DNA of 64,000 nt from NCBI RefSeq assembly GCF_014873945.1, contig NZ_JADBEC010000003.1, forward strand, positions 62,001-126,000. Direction: 5' to 3'. A program made the position numbers and the translations under genes. How positions within the stretch are numbered: the first letter of the stretch is position 1; every line of letters begins with the position of its first letter. This DNA is from Rhizobium viscosum. Lineage in GTDB: Bacteria; Pseudomonadota; Alphaproteobacteria; Rhizobiales; Rhizobiaceae. Positions 59,820 to 64,000 of this stretch are shown one piece after another. The notes below the pieces were generated by a model. It searched no databases. It was given only the letters and a program-made list of their open reading frames with translations, and was not told the DNA's origin.

Positions 59820-60917
59820 GTGAACGCCATCGATACCGCCATCCGCAGCGCGGCCACTAACATCACGCTCGCAGGCGTCACCAAGGCCTATGATGCGAAA
59901 TCCACCGTCATTCCGCCACTCGATGTCGAGCTGCGTGCCGGCGAATTCACCGTCGTGCTCGGCCCGTCCGGCTGCGGGAAATCCACGCTTCTCCAGATGA
60001 TCGCAGGCCTCGAGGCCGTCAGCGGCGGCAAGATCCTGTTCGGCAGTCGCGAGGTGCAGGGCCTGGAACCCAAGCAGCGCGGCTGCGCTATGGTCTTCCA
60101 GAATTATGCGCTCTATCCGCATATGACCGTGTTTCAGAACATGGCCTATAGCCTCAGAGTCGCCGGCCTTCCCAAGGCCGAACGCCATGAACGGGTCGGC
60201 ACCGTCGCCGAGATGCTGGGGCTGTCAGCCTATCTCGACCGCAAGCCGGGGCAGCTCTCCGGCGGGCAGCGCCAGCGCGTGGCGATCGGCCGGGCGATCG
60301 TGCGTGAACCCGGCGTGCTTCTCTTCGACGAGCCGCTCTCCAACCTCGATGCGCAGTTGCGCCACGACATGCGCGTCGAGCTCGCGGATCTGCACCGGCG
60401 CATTGGGGCGACCACCGTCTTCGTCACCCATGATCAGGTGGAGGCGATGACGCTTGCCGACCGGATCCTGATCCTTAACAAGGGCAGCGTCGAGCAGTTC
60501 GATACGCCGAAGGCGATCTATCATCGCCCGGCCTCGGTCTTCGTCGCGAAGTTCATCGGCGCCCCGCCGATGAATATCCTGCCGGTGACTGGCGACGGTT
60601 CGGTGTTGCGGCTTGCAGACGGGCAGGTGGTTGCGGAGTACCACAAGGCGGGCAATTTCCAGCTCGGCATCCGCCCGGAAGATATCGTCATCAGCGCCGA
60701 TGGTACGATCAGGGGCCGGCTCAGGCATTTCGAGGACCTCGGCTCGCATGCGGTACTTGCCGCCGATCTCGCGGGCACTTCCATCCGCATCGCCACGCCC
60801 TTCGGTGCCGACATCGATACCGCGGCAGAACTTTCCTTCTCCTTCCCACGATCCCGGTTACACCTGTTTGTCAGCGAGACGGGGCGCGCAATTGCGGATG
60901 CATTCGCCGGCCATTGA
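59820..60917 (+). CDS. ugpC: sn-Glycerol-3-phosphate ABC transporter ATP-binding protein
   Basis: 365 residues from a GTG at 59820, one base after the ugpE stop. Walker A GPSGCGKSTLL, Q-loop FQNYALYPHMTV, signature LSGGQRQRVAIGRAI, Walker B LLFDEPLSNLDA, switch VFVTHDQVEAM. The C-terminal TOBE domain starts about residue 235 (FIGAPPMNILP). The same ATPase type can serve several sugar and polyol importers. Confidence 0.92.
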   Translation: MNAIDTAIRSAATNITLAGVTKAYDAKSTVIPPLDVELRAGEFTVVLGPSGCGKSTLLQMIAGLEAVSGGKILFGSREVQGLEPKQRGCAMVFQNYALYPHMTVFQNMAYSLRVAGLPKAERHERVGTVAEMLGLSAYLDRKPGQLSGGQRQRVAIGRAIVREPGVLLFDEPLSNLDAQLRHDMRVELADLHRRIGATTVFVTHDQVEAMTLADRILILNKGSVEQFDTPKAIYHRPASVFVAKFIGAPPMNILPVTGDGSVLRLADGQVVAEYHKAGNFQLGIRPEDIVISADGTIRGRLRHFEDLGSHAVLAADLAGTSIRIATPFGADIDTAAELSFSFPRSRLHLFVSETGRAIADAFAGH

Positions 60918-60928
60918 AAGACCTCCCC

Positions 60929-61759
60929 ATGAATTACACAGACTATGTGCGGGACCCGGGCAGGGACTGCGCAGTGGTGGCGCATCGCGGCATATGGTGC
61001 GATGCTCCCGAAAACAGCCTCGTTGCCATCGAAGCAGCAATCCGAGCCGGCTGCAATGTCGTCGAGATCGACGTGCGCCGCAGTGCGGATGGCGGCCTCT
61101 TCCTGCTGCATGATGGGACGCTGCAGCGCATGGCCGGCATAGATGAAGCACCGGAGGCTCTGAGTTCAGCTCGGCTCGCCGGCATCACGCTCAGAAACCG
61201 CGACGGCGGCGAGAGCAATGAGATGACCGGCGAACGACTGCCAAGCCTGCGGCAGCTCTTCGATCTGACGCGGGATCGCATCTTCCTGCACCTCGACGTG
61301 AAGGACAGGGCCATCATCCCTGAAGTCATCGCCTGCGCTCGCGACATGGGCGTCGCAGGACAGGTGGACTTCTGGGGCAGTCTTCGCTCGTCCGATGATC
61401 TTGCCTGGATACGCGAAACCGTCAGCCCGCATGGCGTGCTGTTCATGGCCAAGTCACGGATCGGCGCTAAACACGCGAAAGCCGAGCTGGATCTCCTGTT
61501 CCGGCTCGGGCCTGCCATCTGCGAAGTCTGCTTCGACCATATCGAGGATATTGCTGCCCTCCGTGCCCGCGCCGATCCGGCGGGCATCGCGCTTTGGGCC
61601 AATACGCTCGATTCCGTCGCCTTTGCCGGCTTCACCGATACGGCAGCCATTGAGGATCCCGACGCCATCTGGGGCCGGCTCATCGAAGCCGGCATTTCCC
61701 TGATCCAGACCGACGAACCGATTGCCCTGAAATCATACCTCGCCAGCCGTCATGGCTGA
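60929..61759 (+). CDS. Glycerophosphodiester phosphodiesterase, copy 1
   Basis: 276 residues from the ATG at 60929. GDPD motifs: VVAHRGIWCDAPENS (metal and acid-base HR ... EN), NVVEIDVRRSADG, LFLLHDGTLQRM, and FLHLDVKD. No signal peptide, so it hydrolyses glycerophosphodiesters after uptake by UgpBAEC to glycerol 3-phosphate and an alcohol. A paralogue follows 16 bp later. Confidence 0.88.
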   Translation: MNYTDYVRDPGRDCAVVAHRGIWCDAPENSLVAIEAAIRAGCNVVEIDVRRSADGGLFLLHDGTLQRMAGIDEAPEALSSARLAGITLRNRDGGESNEMTGERLPSLRQLFDLTRDRIFLHLDVKDRAIIPEVIACARDMGVAGQVDFWGSLRSSDDLAWIRETVSPHGVLFMAKSRIGAKHAKAELDLLFRLGPAICEVCFDHIEDIAALRARADPAGIALWANTLDSVAFAGFTDTAAIEDPDAIWGRLIEAGISLIQTDEPIALKSYLASRHG

Positions 61760-61775
61760 CACATAAGGAAAGACC

Positions 61776-62636
61776 ATGAACTACAAAGACTTCATCGCCG
61801 ACCCGAACCGTTCCTGCGCCATCGTCGCCCATCGCGGCGCCTGGCACGGGGCGCCGGAAAACAGCCTGGCAGCGATCGAGAAGGCCATTGCCGTCGGCTC
61901 CGATATCGTCGAGATCGACGTGCGCAAGAGTGCGGATGGCGAGCTTTTCCTGATGCATGACGATACGCTCTTGCGCATGGCCGGCATCGATCGCGATGCC
62001 GAGACTTTCACCATGGCCGAACTCCAGGCGATTGCGCTGCGCGAAGACAATGGCGGCGAGGGCCGCGCCTTCACCGACCAGCGCATTCCGACGCTGAAGC
62101 AGGTGTTCGAGACCATTCGCGGACGCATCTTCGCTGATCTCGATCTGAAGGATCGCGGCCTGTTTTCGGAGGTGGCAACCTGTGCTCGTGAGATGGGTGT
62201 CGCATCCTCCGTCGATCTGAAGACAACAGTCATGACCCGCGAAGATCTCGACTGGGTACGCGCCCAGAACATCGAGGGTGTACCCTTCATGGCGATGGCC
62301 TATTTCACCGCCGGCGATGTCAGCGAAAGACTTTCGCTGCTCTCCGAGATCAAGCCCTTCATGTGCGAACTGCGCTTCGATCATCTCGACACGATCGCCA
62401 GCAACCGCCAGCTCTTCAGGAACGCCAATATGGCGATCTGGTTCAACACGCTGGATATGGCCGCAAGCGGCGAGTGGACCGATCCAAGGGCGCTCATCGA
62501 GCCTGATGCCGTCTGGGGCCGTCTGATGGGTGCCGGCGTCAGCACTATCCAGACCGATGAACCGGCCGCTCTGCGGGCCTATATCAAGACGCGGACAGCG
62601 GCGCGAAATCCGGCTGAAACCCTCGTCGCGGGTTGA
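61776..62636 (+). CDS. Glycerophosphodiester phosphodiesterase, copy 2
   Basis: 286 residues. VAHRGAWHGAPENS, DIVEIDVRKSADG, LFLMHDDTLLRM and FADLDLKDRG show all GDPD catalytic positions. Alignable to copy 1 along its whole length but well diverged, so the duplication is not recent; the two may prefer different head groups. Last gene of the ugp run. Confidence 0.88.
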   Translation: MNYKDFIADPNRSCAIVAHRGAWHGAPENSLAAIEKAIAVGSDIVEIDVRKSADGELFLMHDDTLLRMAGIDRDAETFTMAELQAIALREDNGGEGRAFTDQRIPTLKQVFETIRGRIFADLDLKDRGLFSEVATCAREMGVASSVDLKTTVMTREDLDWVRAQNIEGVPFMAMAYFTAGDVSERLSLLSEIKPFMCELRFDHLDTIASNRQLFRNANMAIWFNTLDMAASGEWTDPRALIEPDAVWGRLMGAGVSTIQTDEPAALRAYIKTRTAARNPAETLVAG

Positions 62637-62690
62637 ACCTGTGCCTGAGGCCGGCCACCCGCCAGAGCGCGTGGTGGCCTGTGTTTGCCG

Positions 62691-63089
62691 TCACTTCACC
62701 GGCACCACGAGCGGGGAGCCCTTCGTTACGATATAGGTTGCGAGTTCCGAAGCCTTGCCGTCGCCGACATTTCGCGCCGAATGGGCAACGCCCGAGGGGA
62801 TGAACAGCGACTGGCCGGCCTTCAGCGTCACCGGCTTCCGGCCATCGAGCTCGTATTCCAGCGAACCTTCGATGACATAGGCGATCTCTTCGCCCGGATG
62901 ATGGTGCTTGGGTGCGAAGGCACCGGGGGCGAAGTCGACGCGGACCTGCACCGCCTCGTGACCGGGCACGTCGATGTCGTTCTGAACGAGATCGGTACGC
63001 TGGATGGGCTGGTCGGCATTGGCCTTGGTCAGCTGCATTGCACCCGCAATGAGGATTGCGCCTGCTGCCATGATCATGATGGTCCTCAT
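62691..63089 (-). CDS. Exported cupin-domain protein
   Basis: 132 residues. Signal peptide of about 22 residues (MRTIMIMAAGAILIAGAMQ). One cupin barrel: FAPKHHHPGEEIAYVIEGSLEYEL (motif 1 with three His and a Glu) and SLFIPSGVAHSARNVG (motif 2). Metal-binding fold; enzymatic role unknown. It converges with the phosphodiesterase gene. Confidence 0.85.
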   Translation of the reverse strand: MRTIMIMAAGAILIAGAMQLTKANADQPIQRTDLVQNDIDVPGHEAVQVRVDFAPGAFAPKHHHPGEEIAYVIEGSLEYELDGRKPVTLKAGQSLFIPSGVAHSARNVGDGKASELATYIVTKGSPLVVPVK

Positions 63090-63220
63090 CTGTCTGTCCT
63101 TCCGTCAGATGGCTAAGGCCCGCAATCGGGCGACGGGGTTATTTGAACAGAGGGATGAATTGGAAATGTTTCAGCAAAAAGCGCTTTTTGTATCGCCGTA
63201 TATCTGCGGAGACGCTTCCG

Positions 63221-64000
63221 TCACTGATTTTCCTGAAGTGCTTCGAGATGCTGATCCAGCGTCGTCCTGCCCCAATGACGACGGGTGGGCATTTCAAAGC
63301 CGGTGTCGATGGTGACTTCGGCCATCTTCGCATAGCAACGGGCGGCCGCCCAGGAGAAACCAAGTCCGAGATAATATTCCTCGAACCTTTCGCGAGGGAT
63401 CGTCTCGGCCGTGACGGGGCGGCCGAGACGCGCTGAAAACGCCTTGGCGACATCGGTGAAGGAATAGCGCTCAGGACCTTCGACATGGTCTATCCCGATA
63501 TCGTCGATCGGGCTCTTGAGGCGCGCGACAGCGGCTTCTCCGAGATCCCTTGGCGAAACCATCGGTATCTTTATGTCGGCGGGGAAGGGGGTGAGCAGGC
63601 GTCCGGTCTCTTTCGCGGGCTGCAGAAGCATGTCGAGGTTGGTGAAGTAATATGCACCGCGGTTGATGGCGGCTGGAATACCGGTTGCCTTCACGAGGCG
63701 TTCGAATTCGTACAGCACCGAGAGATCGCCGATGCCGGCGCCATCAAGCGCTCCATAGGTCGACGCCACGACGAGCTTCTCGAGCCCGGATCCTTCGAGG
63801 GCGGCGGTAATGCTCCTGGCGGTCTTCAGTTCCTCGGCGTTCGTGTCGCCTTTGATATCGCCCGGCGGGTTCAGCAGAAAGGCGCGGCGTCCCTTTTGCA
63901 GGATGGAACGAAGCTGTCCGGTATCGGCCACATCAGCAATGACGGGTTCGACGCCGCCTTGTTTGATGGCGGCGGCCTTTTGCGCGCTGTGAACGACGGC
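63221..64000 (-). CDS. NmrA-like NAD(P)-binding protein (partial, N-terminus beyond the window)
   Basis: The frame is open through the right edge, so the start is outside; a GTG at 63931 is internal. About 260 residues are visible: ADVADTGQLRSILQKG, LVVASTYGALDGAG, INRGAYYFTNLDMLL, PMVSPRDLGEAAVARL and YSFTDVAKAFSARLGRPV. This is the atypical SDR group of NmrA and quinone-reductase-like proteins, which lacks the Tyr-x3-Lys pair. Probably a redox sensor or quinone oxidoreductase; the cofactor motif lies outside the window. Confidence 0.8.
   Translation of the reverse strand, partial: AVVHSAQKAAAIKQGGVEPVIADVADTGQLRSILQKGRRAFLLNPPGDIKGDTNAEELKTARSITAALEGSGLEKLVVASTYGALDGAGIGDLSVLYEFERLVKATGIPAAINRGAYYFTNLDMLLQPAKETGRLLTPFPADIKIPMVSPRDLGEAAVARLKSPIDDIGIDHVEGPERYSFTDVAKAFSARLGRPVTAETIPRERFEEYYLGLGFSWAAARCYAKMAEVTIDTGFEMPTRRHWGRTTLDQHLEALQENQ

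Noticed and set aside
1..64000. CRISPR arrays, tRNA or rRNA genes, complete insertion sequences, prophage
   Set aside because: No regularly spaced repeats, cloverleaf-like segments, transposase or phage structural genes were recognised by eye; a dedicated tRNA scan was not possible here.

Overview
The window looks like chromosomal DNA of a Rhizobiaceae bacterium (Rhizobium, Agrobacterium or a close relative). The case rests on uniformly high-GC coding sequence, a RopA-type two-cysteine porin, a Usg-family protein, the cobS / DUF1289 / TIGR02281-protease block, a PleC/PdhS-like histidine kinase, and palindromic intergenic repeats of the kind scattered through rhizobial genomes. There is no rRNA, tRNA, CRISPR array, phage block or insertion-sequence transposase. 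About 68 genes are called, including two cut by the window edges and three remnants. This is from reading the sequence alone; no database search was run.

Layout. 1-5.5 kb: small regulator/enzyme units (metallo-hydrolase with NemR/AcuR-like TetR; Rrf2 regulator with epoxide-hydrolase-like gene) and a decayed Rap1a/Tai-like gene. 5.5-8.4 kb: aspartic protease, DUF1289, cobS and divergent cobT (late cobalamin synthesis). 8.5-11.2 kb: a copper-type cluster (cysteine-rich small protein, multicopper oxidase, EF-hand/Met-rich protein) behind a perfect FNR/FixK-type box. 11.3-20.1 kb: dgkA, a membrane histidine kinase, nuclease and uracil-DNA-glycosylase-like genes, Lrp, porin, LysR, an AlkD-like repair gene and a 3-hydroxyisobutyrate-dehydrogenase-like gene. 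20.3-25.6 kb: sulfonate operon ssuA-ssuA-ssuD-ssuC-ssuB with duplicated ssuA. 26-30.5 kb: an HscC-type Hsp70 plus a 912-residue membrane J-like protein. 30.6-31.2 kb: two gene stubs, one of them a deleted copy of ssuB.

31.3-37.4 kb: two GST-like proteins, a TPR-methyltransferase, Usg, and a polar amino-acid transporter with two permeases and two tandemly duplicated binding proteins but no ATPase. 37.8-45.8 kb: a large Pro/Glu/Ala-rich OmpA-family protein, a long inverted repeat, mobB-mobA, a DMT transporter, a chemoreceptor and a CsbD protein. 45.9-53 kb: two GNATs, an SDR, moaA, a DUF971 protein, LtrA, MarR with divergent hydrolase, and a PPOX flavoprotein. moaA, mobA and mobB together cover the first and last steps of molybdenum cofactor synthesis.

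53-64 kb: an accessory methionyl-tRNA synthetase, a GFA-family protein, and a ROK regulator divergent from ugpBAEC and two tandem glycerophosphodiester phosphodiesterases, which together form a glycerophosphodiester uptake and hydrolysis unit. The window ends with a cupin protein and an NmrA-like gene.

The most striking observation is in the leader of the accessory methionyl-tRNA synthetase: a 16-codon reading frame with three consecutive Met codons, followed by a terminator hairpin. This is the architecture of a ribosome-mediated attenuator sensing charged tRNA-Met. Second is the HscC/J-like pair, whose J domain has RPD in place of HPD and which lies between an intact ssuB and a damaged direct copy of it.
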